This document shows, piece after piece, positions 8,477-18,146 of a DNA stretch of 64,000 bases; the first letter of the stretch is position 1, and each line of letters opens with the position of its first letter. Source of the stretch: Methylobacterium brachiatum (GTDB lineage Bacteria > Pseudomonadota > Alphaproteobacteria > Rhizobiales > Beijerinckiaceae); NCBI RefSeq assembly GCF_020523825.1, contig NZ_JAJALK010000002.1, positions 496,001-560,000 of the forward strand, written 5' to 3'. A program made the position numbers and the translations under genes. Below the pieces are notes generated by a model. It was not told the DNA's origin and searched no databases. It saw only the letters and a program-made list of their open reading frames with translations.

Positions 8477-9754
8477 TCAGCGCTTCCAGACGCCGAGCCG
8501 CTCGCTGCGCGCGTGGTCCTCGGCCGCCACGAGTTCCGGGCTCGCCTCCGGGGAGGCCCGGCCGCCGCCGTTGAACAGCACGACCTCGGACAGGTCGCGC
8601 CCGTTCACCAGGCAATTCATGGTCTCGCTGCCCGGTGCCGGCTGGCAGGTGACCGTGCGTCCGCCGATGTAGCGGGCCAGCTCGTCCGCCTGGCCGCCCC
8701 GCACCCACTCGACACCGAACAGATGCACGACTTTGCCGCCGACCTTCAGGGTCGCTGTGTCGATCACCTGGGCCGGGCCGGTGATGGCGTTCGCCGCGGG
8801 CGGCGGCGTGTCGGGCTCGGGCTCGCCGCCGGTCTCGGGCGGCGGCGTCACCGTGTCGGCGGCCGCGGGGGGGGATCCGGCCTGGGACGCCGTCTGCGGG
8901 GGATTCGTCGGCGCATTGGACGCCTGGGGCGGCGTCGGCTGGGTCGTCGGGGTGCTCGCGGAATCGGGCCGCGGGGGTTCTGGCTCGCGACCGGCCAGGA
9001 CCAGCCCCGCCGCGACCACCGCCACCAACGCGGCCGTGCTCGCGCCCACGAGCCAGCGGCGATGCCGACGGCCGCTCTCATCCCCGATGCCGGTGCCGAA
9101 GCCGAGCCGATCGCGCAGCCGGGGCAGGCCGTCGCGCAACGTTTCGCCGAGCCGGCCCGGCCCCTCGTTCCACGCCGCGACCGGGTCCGAACCGCGCTCG
9201 GGCGCGGCGCTCTCCTCGGCGACGGGGTGGCCGAACCGCGTCCGCAAGCCCGTCCGCAGGCTCGCGAACCGGCCGGCCGCGTTCTGCGCCAGCACCCGCC
9301 CCTGCACCGAGGAGCGCTCGGCGAGCGAGCGGGCACGCTCGGATTGGGTCTCGACGAAGCGGGCCGTGGCCGCCTTCATCTCGTAGGCGCCGGTCAGGAT
9401 CGGCGAATCCTTGGCCTCTTCCGCGACCGGTACGGGGGCCGGCTCGGGTTCCGCCGGCAGGAACAGGGCCGGGTGCCGCGCCTGAAGCTCGGCCACGAAA
9501 TCCGCGAGCGTCATCGGCTCCGAGGTGCCCGGGCGCAGGCGTGGCACGCCGTGGCGGTCGAGCACCCGGTAGCCGTACGCCCCGGGCACGATCGCAGCCT
9601 CGGCCATGAGTTCGAGGGTCCGCACGGAGACCGGGCGCGGCCGCGCTCGGGCGATCGCCGTCCGGATCGCCTCGCGGAGGGCGGCGCGCTCCGGATCGTC
9701 GAGCGCCGGACGCGCCGGCGCCGCTTCCTGTTCCGCCACGGTTGAAGACGTCAT
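8477..9754 (-). CDS. single-pass membrane protein with degenerate SNase-like domain
   Basis: 425 residues. A long acidic and basic N-terminal region is followed by one membrane segment (WLVGASTAALVAVVAAGLVL, about residue 240), a Pro/Thr-rich spacer, and a C-terminal domain of about 95 residues that follows the staphylococcal-nuclease fold pattern (VIDTATLKVGGKVVHLFGVE, later NGRDLSEVVLFNGGG, then ARSERLGVWKR). The usual active-site Arg and Glu of SNase are replaced (VHLFGVEWVRG), so nuclease activity is doubtful. Two Cys (TCQP, NCLV) may pair in the periplasm. It lies directly upstream of galM. Confidence 0.75.
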   Translation of the reverse strand: MTSSTVAEQEAAPARPALDDPERAALREAIRTAIARARPRPVSVRTLELMAEAAIVPGAYGYRVLDRHGVPRLRPGTSEPMTLADFVAELQARHPALFLPAEPEPAPVPVAEEAKDSPILTGAYEMKAATARFVETQSERARSLAERSSVQGRVLAQNAAGRFASLRTGLRTRFGHPVAEESAAPERGSDPVAAWNEGPGRLGETLRDGLPRLRDRLGFGTGIGDESGRRHRRWLVGASTAALVAVVAAGLVLAGREPEPPRPDSASTPTTQPTPPQASNAPTNPPQTASQAGSPPAAADTVTPPPETGGEPEPDTPPPAANAITGPAQVIDTATLKVGGKVVHLFGVEWVRGGQADELARYIGGRTVTCQPAPGSETMNCLVNGRDLSEVVLFNGGGRASPEASPELVAAEDHARSERLGVWKR

Positions 9755-9796
9755 AAACCCGATCCCGGCATCACCGTGCGCCGCACGGATGCCGCT

Positions 9797-10648
9797 TTAC
9801 GCTTTGCCGGGCGAAGGGGCCAGGGTGCCGGCCTGGACGCTCCGGCGCAGGACCCGCCCGCTCTCGCCGACGATCACCGGGCGCGCCCCCGCGAAGCTCA
9901 CCTCCAGGACCAGCTCGGCCGCCCCGGTGGAGATGGCGCCGCGATCCGGATTCGCGGTGCGGAAATCCACGATCGTGCGGATCGTGCAGGTCTCGGAATC
10001 GCAGGCGGTGCGGATCGACCGCGGCTCGTAGCGCCGCTCGGGCCAGCGCTGGACGAAGCTGCGCTTCTCGGCCACGAGGCCGGCCAGGGTGATCGGATGG
10101 CCGTAGAACCGTACCCGGCTCCCGTAGAAATGCGGCGCCGCGTCGACCATGGTCTCGCCTGAGCTCGAGACGGTGGCGAGGTAGTTCGCCGCGAGCGCCC
10201 GCGCGATGGCGGCCCGCTCGGCGGACGCCGCCGAGACCGGCGCCGGGGCGATGGCGGCCGGCGTGTCGGCGAGCCGGCGGGGATGCGCCGCATGGCGCCG
10301 CAGGGGCTCGCGGCTGGCCGGGCGTTCCAGCGCGGCCGCCCGTCTCGGGGCGGCGGCCCGGGTCGAAGCGGCCTTGGGTAGGGCGTCATCCGCGGGCTCG
10401 GGCTTGGCCGCCTGCCTGACCGGCTTCCGGTCCTGAGCCGGCGGCTTGGCCTGTTCCTGAGACGCGGCCTTCGTCGGCTCCTTGGCCGGGGTGGCCGGCG
10501 CGGAAGCCGCGGTACGTGCCGGCGGATCGACCCAGGAACTGGCAGACGTCGCCCCCTGCTGCTGGGCCGCGGCACCGCCGATGAGGGCCAGGGGCAGGAT
10601 CACGCCGAGCGCGAGCGCACGGGCAGGGGTCGGAATGGTGGCGGACAT
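9797..10648 (-). CDS. exported protein of unknown function
   Basis: 283 residues from ATG 10648, with a signal peptide (RALALGVILPLALIGGAAAQ). A long Ala/Pro/Lys/Arg-rich low-complexity region follows to about residue 150. The folded C-terminal part contains YLATVSSSGETMVDAAPHFY and RFYGHPITLAGLVAEKRSFV, followed by a C..C pair (ACDSETC). The open frame continues to 11839 only because of codon bias over the antisense lipid-kinase gene. No named family is recognised. It is divergent from the lipid kinase. Confidence 0.8.
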   Translation of the reverse strand: MSATIPTPARALALGVILPLALIGGAAAQQQGATSASSWVDPPARTAASAPATPAKEPTKAASQEQAKPPAQDRKPVRQAAKPEPADDALPKAASTRAAAPRRAAALERPASREPLRRHAAHPRRLADTPAAIAPAPVSAASAERAAIARALAANYLATVSSSGETMVDAAPHFYGSRVRFYGHPITLAGLVAEKRSFVQRWPERRYEPRSIRTACDSETCTIRTIVDFRTANPDRGAISTGAAELVLEVSFAGARPVIVGESGRVLRRSVQAGTLAPSPGKA

Positions 10649-10939
10649 CGGTGCCTTCCTGGCGGCCGGGGCGGACGTGATGAGAACGCGCCCGCATGCC
10701 GAAGCGGTTCCACGGGTGTTCCGGGCGCGCCCACGACTCTGCCGATCCGCAGGGCCAGCACCAGACGGGGATTGCGTGGATGACGGGGTTGCGCTCGCTC
10801 GTTTTGCCACCAAGTCGGGGACAATCTTGGCTGTCGCCCGTTCTAGGTTCTCCTCGGGCCATTCCGCCGCCCAGCACATCGAGGTTCCCGTGGCCCCACC
10901 CGAGACCGAGGCGACCTCAGACCTGCATCGGAGTCCCCG

Positions 10940-11893
10940 GTGAGCGCGGGGCAGCGTCGGGCGCTGCTGATCTGCAACGCGAAGGCCCGCAACGGCGGCC
11001 TCGACCTCGACGAGGTGCGCAGCATCCTGCGCGCCGGCGGGATCGAGCCGGTGGAGCCGCCGCCGGATGCCGATTGCCGGGACGAGATCCGGGCCCGCGC
11101 CAAGGACGTCGATCTCGTGATCCTCGGCGGCGGCGACGGCACCATGAACATGGCCGCGCCGGCCCTGGTGGAGAGCGGGCTGCCGCTCGCTATCCTGCCG
11201 CTGGGCACCGCCAACGATCTCGCCCGGTCCCTCGGCCTGCCGCTGGATCCGCTGGCGGCGGCCCGGTTCATCCCGACCGCCCAGCCGCGGCCGGTCGATC
11301 TCGGCTGGGTCAACGGCCACTATTATTTCAACGTCGCCAGCATCGGCTTCTCGGCCGAGCTCGCCGGCGAGCTCACGGCCGAATCGAAGAAGACCTGGGG
11401 GGTGTTCGGCTACGCGGTCGCGGCCATCCGGGTCTTGCGCCGGGTGCGGCCCTTCACCGTGACGATCGAGCATGACGGCACGACCGAGAAGGTGACCACC
11501 ATCCAGGTCTCGGTCGGCAACGGCCGGCACTACGGCGGCGGCATGACCGTGGAGGAAGCCGCCACGGTCGATGACGGCAAGCTCGATTTCTACAGCCTCG
11601 AAGTCGCCCATTGGTGGCGGCTGATCGCGCTCCTGCCGGCCCTGCGCCGGGGCACCCAGGGACGCGCGGCGGACGTGCGCGCCTTCCAGACGCGGGAGAT
11701 CAAGATCTCGACGCGCAGGCCCCGGCCGGTGAACACCGACGGCGAGCTGACCACGCACACGCCCGCCCATTTCAAGGTCGTCCCGAAGATCCTCCAGGTC
11801 TTCGCCCCCGACCCGGCGAGCCGCCCCGGCCCGTTCCACTTGACTGCCCTCGGCAGCCGCCTCTTCCCGACCAGCGAGACGCCCGAGCCGTGA
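10940..11893 (+). CDS. diacylglycerol/lipid kinase family protein (YegS-like)
   Basis: 317 residues, GTG start. It carries the DAGK catalytic signature GGGDGTMN at residues 63-70, then [16 protein letters not shown] and a C-terminal beta-sandwich with [13 protein letters not shown]. Members phosphorylate membrane lipids or sphingoid/glycerolipid alcohols with ATP on the cytoplasmic face; the substrate cannot be read from sequence. Its TGA overlaps the GTG start of the TerC gene (GTGA at 11890-11893), so the two are translationally coupled. Confidence 0.92.
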   Translation: MSAGQRRALLICNAKARNGGLDLDEVRSILRAGGIEPVEPPPDADCRDEIRARAKDVDLVILGGGDGTMNMAAPALVESGLPLAILPLGTANDLARSLGLPLDPLAAARFIPTAQPRPVDLGWVNGHYYFNVASIGFSAELAGELTAESKKTWGVFGYAVAAIRVLRRVRPFTVTIEHDGTTEKVTTIQVSVGNGRHYGGGMTVEEAATVDDGKLDFYSLEVAHWWRLIALLPALRRGTQGRAADVRAFQTREIKISTRRPRPVNTDGELTTHTPAHFKVVPKILQVFAPDPASRPGPFHLTALGSRLFPTSETPEP

Positions 11894-12639
11894 CCGACCT
11901 GATTCAGCTTGCCACGCAGCCGGCCGTCTGGGTCGCGCTCGCGACCCTCGTGGTGATGGAGGTCGTGCTCGGCGTCGACAATCTGATCTTCATCTCGATC
12001 CTGACCAACAAGCTGCCCGCCGATCAGCAGACCCGGGCGCGTCGGATCGGGATCGGGCTGGCCCTGATCCTGCGGCTCGGGCTGCTGGGAACGGTCGCGT
12101 TCATCGTGCACCTGACCGAGCCGGTCTTCTCGGTGCTGGGCCAGGACTTCTCCTGGCGCGACCTGATCCTGATCGGCGGCGGCCTGTTCCTGCTTTGGAA
12201 GGCCACCAAGGAGATCCACCACAGCGTCGATCCCGATGAGACCGGCGAGAAGACGGTCGGCGGCACGATCGGGTTCGGCGCGGCCATCGGCCAGATCCTG
12301 CTCCTCGATCTCGTGTTCTCGATCGACTCGATCATCACCGCGGTCGGCATGACCGAGCATGTGCCGGTGATGATGGTGGCTGTTGTCGTGGCGGTGATCG
12401 TGATGCTGGTAGCGGCCGAGCCGCTCTCGGCCTTCATCGCCCGCAACCCGACCGTGGTGATGCTGGCGCTGGGCTTCCTGATCATGATCGGCATGACGCT
12501 GATCGCCGAAGGGTTCGGCGCCCACGTGCCGAAGGGCTACATCTACACCGCCATGGCGTTCTCGGCCGGGGTCGAGGGCCTGAACATGCTGGCCCGCGGG
12601 CGTCGGCGGGCGGCGGGCGGAGGCCGGAACCAGGCCTGA
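11890..12639 (+). CDS. TerC family integral membrane protein
   Basis: 249 residues from GTG 11890, about seven membrane helices. The first helix carries the family signature [20 protein letters not shown] with acidic residues in the membrane. A second signature, [20 protein letters not shown], lies near residue 140. TerC proteins are linked to tellurium resistance and to metal ion (for example Mn) handling at the membrane. Coupling to a lipid kinase gene is notable but unexplained. Confidence 0.93.
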   Translation: MTDLIQLATQPAVWVALATLVVMEVVLGVDNLIFISILTNKLPADQQTRARRIGIGLALILRLGLLGTVAFIVHLTEPVFSVLGQDFSWRDLILIGGGLFLLWKATKEIHHSVDPDETGEKTVGGTIGFGAAIGQILLLDLVFSIDSIITAVGMTEHVPVMMVAVVVAVIVMLVAAEPLSAFIARNPTVVMLALGFLIMIGMTLIAEGFGAHVPKGYIYTAMAFSAGVEGLNMLARGRRRAAGGGRNQA

Positions 12640-12668
12640 CCACGCGCCCGGAGAGGACGGGATCGACC

Positions 12669-13451
12669 ATGCGGATCGCCGCGGCCCTGTGCGCCCTGCT
12701 CGTCTCCGCCCCGGCCCATGCGGAGCCCCGGATGACGCCCTCCCCCGCGACCCTGCACGACCTCGCCCCCACCGGCACGCTGCGGGCGGCGATCAATCTC
12801 GGAAATCCGGTGCTGGCCCAAGCCGGACCGGACGGCCCTACGGGCGTGTCGGTCGATCTCGCCCGGGCGCTGGCGCGGAAACTCGGCGTGCCGGTGGCCT
12901 TCGTGACGTTCCCCGGGGCGGGCGCGGTCTCGGGCTCGGCCGGATCCGGAACCTGGGACATCGGCTTCCTAGCGATCGACCCGAAGCGCGCCGAGGGCAT
13001 CGCCTTCACGGCGCCCTACGTGCTGATTGCCGGCAGCTACCTCGTGCCGGCCGCCTCGCCGATCTCCAGCATGGAGGCCGTCGATCGCGACGGGATCCGC
13101 GTCTCGGTGGGGCGCGGCAGCGCCTACGACCTGTTCCTGACCCGCGCGCTGCGCCACGCCACCCTGGTGCGGGCGCCGACCTCGGCGGAGGCGATCACGG
13201 CCTTCGCCCGGGACGGCCTCGAGGTCGTCGCCGGGGTCCAGCAGCCGCTTGCCGCCCACGCGTCCACCCACAAGGCGGTGCGGCTGCTGCCGGGGCATTT
13301 CATGGCGATTCCGCAGGCGATGGGCCTGCCGGTCGGACGGGATGCGGGCGCGGCCTATCTGGCCGAATTCCTCGCGTGGGCGAAGGCAGACGGACTCGTC
13401 GCGCGGAGCTTGGAGGCCAACGGGCAGGATCCCGGGCTGGCGGCGCCGTAG
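12669..13451 (+). CDS. periplasmic solute-binding protein (SBP family 3)
   Basis: 260 residues with a signal peptide cut near residue 19 (AAALCALLVSAPAHA). The body is a bilobed binding protein: GTLRAAINLGNPVLAQ, GVSVDLARALARKLGVPVAF, DIGFLAIDPKRAEGIAFTAP, then the hinge YVLIAGSYLVPA. This is the amino-acid-type SBP fold. No ABC permease or ATPase genes adjoin it, so it may work with a remote transporter. It begins 30 nt after terC and ends in the repeat at 13482. Confidence 0.9.
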   Translation: MRIAAALCALLVSAPAHAEPRMTPSPATLHDLAPTGTLRAAINLGNPVLAQAGPDGPTGVSVDLARALARKLGVPVAFVTFPGAGAVSGSAGSGTWDIGFLAIDPKRAEGIAFTAPYVLIAGSYLVPAASPISSMEAVDRDGIRVSVGRGSAYDLFLTRALRHATLVRAPTSAEAITAFARDGLEVVAGVQQPLAAHASTHKAVRLLPGHFMAIPQAMGLPVGRDAGAAYLAEFLAWAKADGLVARSLEANGQDPGLAAP

Positions 13452-13481
13452 GGATGAGGTTACGGCAAGTCCAATCCACCA

Positions 13482-13595
13482 CCTCATCCTGAGGCGCGAG
13501 CGCAGCGAGCCTCGAAGGAGCCCTCCCGCCGGCCGCGCGATTCCTGGAGGCCTCCTTCGAGGCCTCCGCTTCGCTACGGCACCTCAGGATGAGGG
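13482..13595. repeat. dispersed palindromic repeat, family A copy 1
   Basis: The element opens with CCTCATCCTGAGG and closes with CCTCAGGATGAGGG, with GAGCCTCGAAGGAG / CTCCTTCGAGGCCTCCG inner arms. It lies between the convergent SBP gene and leuS. The same architecture recurs at 16411-16534 and 30451-30568. Confidence 0.85.
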
Positions 13596-13632
13596 GGTGC
13601 GCGGGATAGACAGGCCAATTCCCGGCCAATCA

Positions 13633-16215
13633 TCACACCACCAAATTCACGATCCGCCCCGGCACCACGATCACCTTGCGCGGCGGCTTGCCCTCCAGGA
13701 TCTTCTGGACCGTCTCCAGGGCTAGGGTGGCGGCTTCCACCGCCTTGGCGTCGGCGTCGCGCGGCACGGTCACGTCCGCCCGCTTCTTGCCGTTGATCTG
13801 GACCGGCAGGGTGACCTCGTCCTCGACCAGGAGGCCGGCTTCGGCCTCGGGCCACAGGGCCTGGGCGGCCAGGCCGGGCCGGCCGAGCACCGTCCAGCAT
13901 TCCTCGGCGAGGTGCGGCATCATCGGGGCGATGAGCTGCACCAGGATCCCCGCCGCCTCCGTCGCCGCCGCGCGCGAGACCGGCCCGCGCAGCCCGTCCT
14001 CGAGGGCGTTGGCCAGGGTGTAGATATGGGCCACGCAGCGGTTGAAGCGCAGCCGCTCGATATCGTCCTGCACGGCGGCGAGGGCCCGGTGGGCGGCCTT
14101 GCGCAGGGTGAGGTCGGCCGCGCCGACACCGGTCGCCACCTGGGCGGCGTTGACCAGGCGCCAAACCTTCTGGACGAACCGGGCGGCGCCCTGCACGCCC
14201 TCCTCGCTCCAGATCACGTCGCGCTCGGGCGGCGAATCCGAGAGCACGAACCAGCGCGCGGTGTCGGCCCCGTAGCTCGCGATGATGTCGTCCGGGTCGA
14301 CCACGTTCTTCTTGGACTTCGACATCTTCTCGATGGAGCCGATCGCGATCGGCGCCTGAGTTTTCACGTGAAACGCGCGGCGCTCGCCCTCCTCGGTGGA
14401 GAAGCGGATCTCGGCCGGAGGCACCCAGGCGCCGGTCGCGTCCTTGTAGGTCTCGTGGACGACCATGCCCTGCGTGAACAGGCCGGCGAAGGGCTCGGAG
14501 ACGCCGGCCCAGCCGGTCTCGCGCATCGCCCGCATGAAGAACCGGGCGTAGAGCAGGTGCAGGATCGCGTGCTCGATGCCGCCGATATACTGGTCCACCG
14601 GCAGCCAGCGGTCGACAACCGCGCGGTCGGTGGGGGCGTCGGTCAGCCAGGGCGCGGTGAAGCGGGCATAGTACCAGGACGAATCGACGAACGTGTCCAT
14701 CGTGTCGGTCTCGCGCCGGGCCGGCCCGCCGCATTGCGGGCACGGCACGTTGCGCCAGGCCTGGTCGCGCTCCAGCGGATTGCCGGGCTGGTCGAAGGAC
14801 ACCTCCTCGGGCAGTTGCACCGGCAGGTCAGAGACCGGCACCGGGACCGGGCCGCAGCTCTCGCAATGGATGATCGGGATCGGGCAGCCCCAGTAGCGCT
14901 GGCGCGAGACGCCCCAGTCGCGCAGGCGGAACTGGACCTTGCGCTTGGCAACCCCCTCGGCTTCCAGGCGCTGCGCCACGGCCTCGAAGGCCTCCGCGGT
15001 GGTCATGCCGTTGAGGAAGCGCGAATTGATCATCCGCCCGTCCTCGACATAGGCGGTGGTGGTGATCAGGAAGGCTTCCGGATCCTGGCCCTCGGGGCAC
15101 ACCACCGGGACGTTGCCGAGCCCGTACTTGTTGGAAAAGTCGAGGTCGCGCTGGTCGTGCGCCGGGCAGCCGAACACCGCGCCGGTGCCGTATTCCATCA
15201 GCACGAAATTCGCGACGTAGACCGGCAGCGTCCAGGCCGGGTCGAGGGGGTGGCGCACCGTGAGGCCGGTATCGAAGCCGAGTTTTTCCGCGGTGTCGAT
15301 CGCCGCCTGGGCCGTGCCCGTGCGCCGGCATTCCTCGATGAAGGCCTGGAGATCCGGGTTATGCGCGGCGACCGTGGCGGCCAACGGATGGTCGGCGGCG
15401 ATCGCCAGGAACCGGGCGCCGAACAGGGTGTCGGGCCGGGTGGTGTAGACCGTCACGGATTCGGCCGCACCCGCCGACGGCTGGGCGAGGACGAACCGGA
15501 CCTCCAGACCCTCGGACCGGCCGATCCAGTTCTTCTGCATCAGCCGGACCTTTTCCGGCCAGCGGTCCAGACCGTCGAGGGCCGTGAGCAGGTCCTCGGC
15601 GAAGTCGGTGATCTTGAAGAACCACTGGGTCAGCTCGCGCTGCTCGACCAGGGCGCCGGAGCGCCAGCCGCGCCCGTCGATCACCTGCTCGTTGGCCAGC
15701 ACCGTGTGATCGACCGGATCCCAGTTCACCTTGGCGGTGCGCCGGGTCACCAGACCCTTGTCCAGGAAATCGAGGAACATGCGCTGCTGGTGCTTGTAAT
15801 AGTCGGGATCGCAGGTCGCGATCTCCCGGCTCCAGTCGAGCGACAGGCCCATGGCCTTCAGCTGGTCGCGCATCGACGCGATGTTGGCGTAGGTCCAGTC
15901 CCGCGGGTTGACCTTGCGCTCCATGGCGGCGTTCTCGGCCGGCAGACCGAACGCGTCCCAGCCCATCGGGTGGAGCACGTTGAAGCCCCGGGCACGCTTG
16001 TAGCGGGCGACCACGTCGCCCATCGCGTAGTTGCGCACATGGCCCATATGGATCCGTCCCGACGGGTACGGGAACATCTCCAGGACGTAGTATTTCGGGC
16101 GCCCGTCGGCGTTGTCGGTCTCGAACAGCTTCTGCTCGGCCCAGGCGGCCTGCCAGCGCGGCTCGGCATCCTTGGCGTTGTAGCGCTCGACGGCGGAGGG
16201 GGCGGTGCTGGTCAT
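13633..16215 (-). CDS. leuS: leucyl-tRNA synthetase
   Basis: Charges tRNA-Leu. 860 residues from ATG 16215 ([20 protein letters not shown]). The open frame continues to 16521, but only through the upstream repeat. The class I HIGH motif appears as HMGH at residues 56-59, and KMSKSKK lies near residue 628. The CP1 editing domain ([20 protein letters not shown]) and a zinc-ribbon-like CPQCGG lie between. A parS-like sequence overlaps codons for FHVK near nt 14360. In many relatives leuS is followed by lptE-holA; here those genes are about 12 kb away. Confidence 0.97.
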   Translation of the reverse strand: MTSTAPSAVERYNAKDAEPRWQAAWAEQKLFETDNADGRPKYYVLEMFPYPSGRIHMGHVRNYAMGDVVARYKRARGFNVLHPMGWDAFGLPAENAAMERKVNPRDWTYANIASMRDQLKAMGLSLDWSREIATCDPDYYKHQQRMFLDFLDKGLVTRRTAKVNWDPVDHTVLANEQVIDGRGWRSGALVEQRELTQWFFKITDFAEDLLTALDGLDRWPEKVRLMQKNWIGRSEGLEVRFVLAQPSAGAAESVTVYTTRPDTLFGARFLAIAADHPLAATVAAHNPDLQAFIEECRRTGTAQAAIDTAEKLGFDTGLTVRHPLDPAWTLPVYVANFVLMEYGTGAVFGCPAHDQRDLDFSNKYGLGNVPVVCPEGQDPEAFLITTTAYVEDGRMINSRFLNGMTTAEAFEAVAQRLEAEGVAKRKVQFRLRDWGVSRQRYWGCPIPIIHCESCGPVPVPVSDLPVQLPEEVSFDQPGNPLERDQAWRNVPCPQCGGPARRETDTMDTFVDSSWYYARFTAPWLTDAPTDRAVVDRWLPVDQYIGGIEHAILHLLYARFFMRAMRETGWAGVSEPFAGLFTQGMVVHETYKDATGAWVPPAEIRFSTEEGERRAFHVKTQAPIAIGSIEKMSKSKKNVVDPDDIIASYGADTARWFVLSDSPPERDVIWSEEGVQGAARFVQKVWRLVNAAQVATGVGAADLTLRKAAHRALAAVQDDIERLRFNRCVAHIYTLANALEDGLRGPVSRAAATEAAGILVQLIAPMMPHLAEECWTVLGRPGLAAQALWPEAEAGLLVEDEVTLPVQINGKKRADVTVPRDADAKAVEAATLALETVQKILEGKPPRKVIVVPGRIVNLVV
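14360..14375. promoter_or_regulatory. degenerate parS-like site inside leuS
   Basis: The core TTTTCACGTGAAAC differs from the parS core GTTTCACGTGAAAC at one base, and 13 of 16 positions match the full consensus. It encodes FHVK in leuS. ParB binding here would probably be weak; it may also be coincidence. Confidence 0.4.
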
Positions 16216-16410
16216 GGGTCCGGCTGGGTCAGGGGCTCGGCGGCTGATCGGGGCCAGCCGCGGCACGTTGCGGCCCAGTAGCATATCTGCGCCGGAGCCG
16301 GTCAACGGATGCAAGGAGCCGGGCTTGCGCGCGACGCACGACAGCTTAGGTCGGCGGACAACATACACGGTACACGAGAGGGCCCGCACCAGGTCGGTCC
16401 CACCCATCCC

Positions 16411-16534
16411 CCTCATCCTGAGGCGGCGGAGCGAAGCGGAGACCTCGAAGGAGGTTTCCAGCCAGCCGCGCGATCTCTGGAGGGCTCCTTCGAGGCCCAG
16501 CGATCTTCGATCGCTGGGCACCTCAGAATGAGGG
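16411..16534. repeat. dispersed palindromic repeat, family A copy 2
   Basis: Same ends as copy 1 (CCTCATCCTGAGG ... CCTCAGAATGAGGG), with outer inverted flanks CCCACCCATCCC / GGGTGGGTGGGA. It fills most of the 16216-16589 gap between the divergent leuS and yggS genes, so their promoters must lie beside it or in it. A smaller inner palindrome CGATCTTCGATCG is at 16501-16513. Confidence 0.85.
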
Positions 16535-16589
16535 GGTGGGTGGGATCGCCCTTCTCCTGGGACGGGCCCGGCAGCGACAGGACAAGCCC

Positions 16590-17345
16590 ATGACGGACGA
16601 CGCGATCACCGCCCCGAACGCCCCCCCGACGGACGGGATGGGCCAGCCGACCGCCAAGCCGCCGGTCGGCGAGGCCGATGTCGCCGCCGGGCTCGCCGAG
16701 GTCCGGGCCGCCATCGCGCAGGCGGCCGAGGATTCGGACCGCGACCCGGCGACGATTCAGCTCGTGGCGGTCTCCAAGACCGTGCCGGCGGCGGGCATCG
16801 TCCCGGCCCTGGAAGCGGGGCACCGGGTGTTCGGGGAGAACTACGTCCAGGAATCCACCGCGAAATGGCCGGCGCTGCGCGCCCGCTATCCGGATGTCGA
16901 GCTGCACCTCGTCGGGCCGCTGCAATCCAACAAGGCCCGCGAGGCGGTGGCCCTGTTCGACGTGATCCACTCCCTCGACCGGCTATCGCTGGCGGCCGCG
17001 CTCGCCAAGGAGATCGACCGCGCGGGCCGGGTCCCGAAGCTGCTGATCCAGGTCAATACCGGTGCGGAGCCGCAGAAGGGCGGGGTCCTGCCGGACCAGC
17101 TCGCCACCCTGCTGGCCGAATGCCGCGACACCCACGGCCTGGCGATCCAGGGCCTGATGTGCATCCCGCCCGCCGAGGATCCACCCTCGGCCCATTTCGC
17201 CCTGCTCGCCCGGCTGGCGCGCGAGCACAACCTGCCGATCCTCTCCATGGGCATGAGCGCCGATTTCCCGGCAGCGATCCAGCAGGGCGCCACCCATGTC
17301 CGGGTCGGGACGGCCATCTTCGGGGCTCGGGCCCGGAAGGCGTGA
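16590..17345 (+). CDS. yggS: YggS/PROSC family PLP homeostasis protein
   Basis: 251 residues. It binds pyridoxal 5'-phosphate without a known reaction and buffers PLP supply. The PLP lysine is K63 in LVAVSKTVP. Other family blocks are [85 protein letters not shown] and [13 protein letters not shown] 16590 gives an N-terminal extension of about 30 residues; the longer frame from 16536 has no SD. It is divergent from leuS. Confidence 0.94.
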   Translation: MTDDAITAPNAPPTDGMGQPTAKPPVGEADVAAGLAEVRAAIAQAAEDSDRDPATIQLVAVSKTVPAAGIVPALEAGHRVFGENYVQESTAKWPALRARYPDVELHLVGPLQSNKAREAVALFDVIHSLDRLSLAAALAKEIDRAGRVPKLLIQVNTGAEPQKGGVLPDQLATLLAECRDTHGLAIQGLMCIPPAEDPPSAHFALLARLAREHNLPILSMGMSADFPAAIQQGATHVRVGTAIFGARARKA

Positions 17346-17412
17346 GGGCGACCTGATCTGAGGCGGTCGGCGGTCGACGTGCTGAACGGGCTATCAAATG
17401 TCGTGATCCGTG

Positions 17413-17432
17413 ATATGCTTTTTCACGCATAT
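17413..17432. promoter_or_regulatory. inverted repeat upstream of the toxin-antitoxin pair
   Basis: ATATGC and GCATAT arms separated by 8 nt lie just before the toxin start. TA operons of this type are usually repressed by the antitoxin at such palindromes. Assignment as the operator is inferred. Confidence 0.4.
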
Positions 17433-17454
17433 ATCGAGTCTCGGTCGCGGACTC

Positions 17455-17853
17455 ATGGTCCTAGGCAAGAAGCCGCTTCGGGGCACAACATCGCGCATAG
17501 CGAATGCTCCTCACGAAGCTTGGTCGGTTTCATTTCTCGACGAGACTGTCGTTGCTGAAGTCGACGCCTGGCCGATCAAGCTTCGTGCTGCATTGGACCG
17601 GATCGTTGCGCGAATTGAGACGCGGGGCCTGCTGAGCCTCACCGAGGAGCATGCGAAACACATTCGGGGTCGGATCTGGGAATTGAGAGCTCGGACTGAT
17701 GGCACCATCGGCCGTGCCCTCTACGTCACGGTGACTGGCAGGCGTGTGATCATCGTTCTCTGCGCGATCAAGAAAACACAGGCTACGCCGAAGCGATGGA
17801 TCGATCTCGCCGAGGCTCGGGCCCGGAACATCGACACAGGAGAAACGGGGTGA
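17455..17853 (+). CDS. higB: HigB/RelE-type toxin (phage Gp49-like)
   Basis: About 132 residues. The core WSVSFLDETVVAEVDAWPIK, then HIRGRIWELRARTDGTIGRA and LYVTVTGRRVIIVLCAIKKT, follows the Gp49/HigB mRNA interferase pattern, with basic residues near the end for ribosome-dependent RNA cleavage. The start is uncertain: ATG 17455 is used, while GTG 17410 or an internal start near the WSV segment is possible. Its stop overlaps the antitoxin GTG. Base composition is slightly less GC-rich than the neighbours, consistent with acquisition. Confidence 0.75.
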   Translation: MVLGKKPLRGTTSRIANAPHEAWSVSFLDETVVAEVDAWPIKLRAALDRIVARIETRGLLSLTEEHAKHIRGRIWELRARTDGTIGRALYVTVTGRRVIIVLCAIKKTQATPKRWIDLAEARARNIDTGETG

Positions 17854-18137
17854 CGATTCCCTTCAAGACCGTCCGGGAACGCTGGCATGCGGATCCCGCC
17901 TATCGTGAGGCGCACGCAGCGATCGGACCCGAGATGGATCTCGGCTTCTCCATGGCGGAGGCACGGGCACGAGCCAAGCTGACCCAGGAAGAGGTCGCCC
18001 GGCGGATGCAGACATCCCAGGGGCAGATCGCCCGATGGGAGCGCGGACAGGTTATGCCATCGACCGCCTCGCTGCGCCGCTACGCCGAGGCCGTCGGTGC
18101 CCGCCTCCGGATTCAGCTCGAGGTCACGGAGGCCTAA
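17850..18137 (+). CDS. higA: HigA-type XRE antitoxin
   Basis: 95 residues from GTG 17850, overlapping the toxin stop by 4 nt, with SD AGGAGA (17838-17843). An XRE helix-turn-helix lies at about residues 35-90 (ARAKLTQEEVARRMQTSQGQ, IARWERGQVMPSTASLRRYA). It neutralises the toxin and probably represses the operon. Toxin-first order is typical of higBA. Confidence 0.85.
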   Translation: MTIPFKTVRERWHADPAYREAHAAIGPEMDLGFSMAEARARAKLTQEEVARRMQTSQGQIARWERGQVMPSTASLRRYAEAVGARLRIQLEVTEA

Positions 18138-18146
18138 CGGCCCTCG

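Noticed and set aside
9797..11839. A 680-codon minus-strand open frame
   Set aside because: Only the part from 10648 has a signal peptide. The rest is antisense to the lipid kinase and open because of GC-biased codons.
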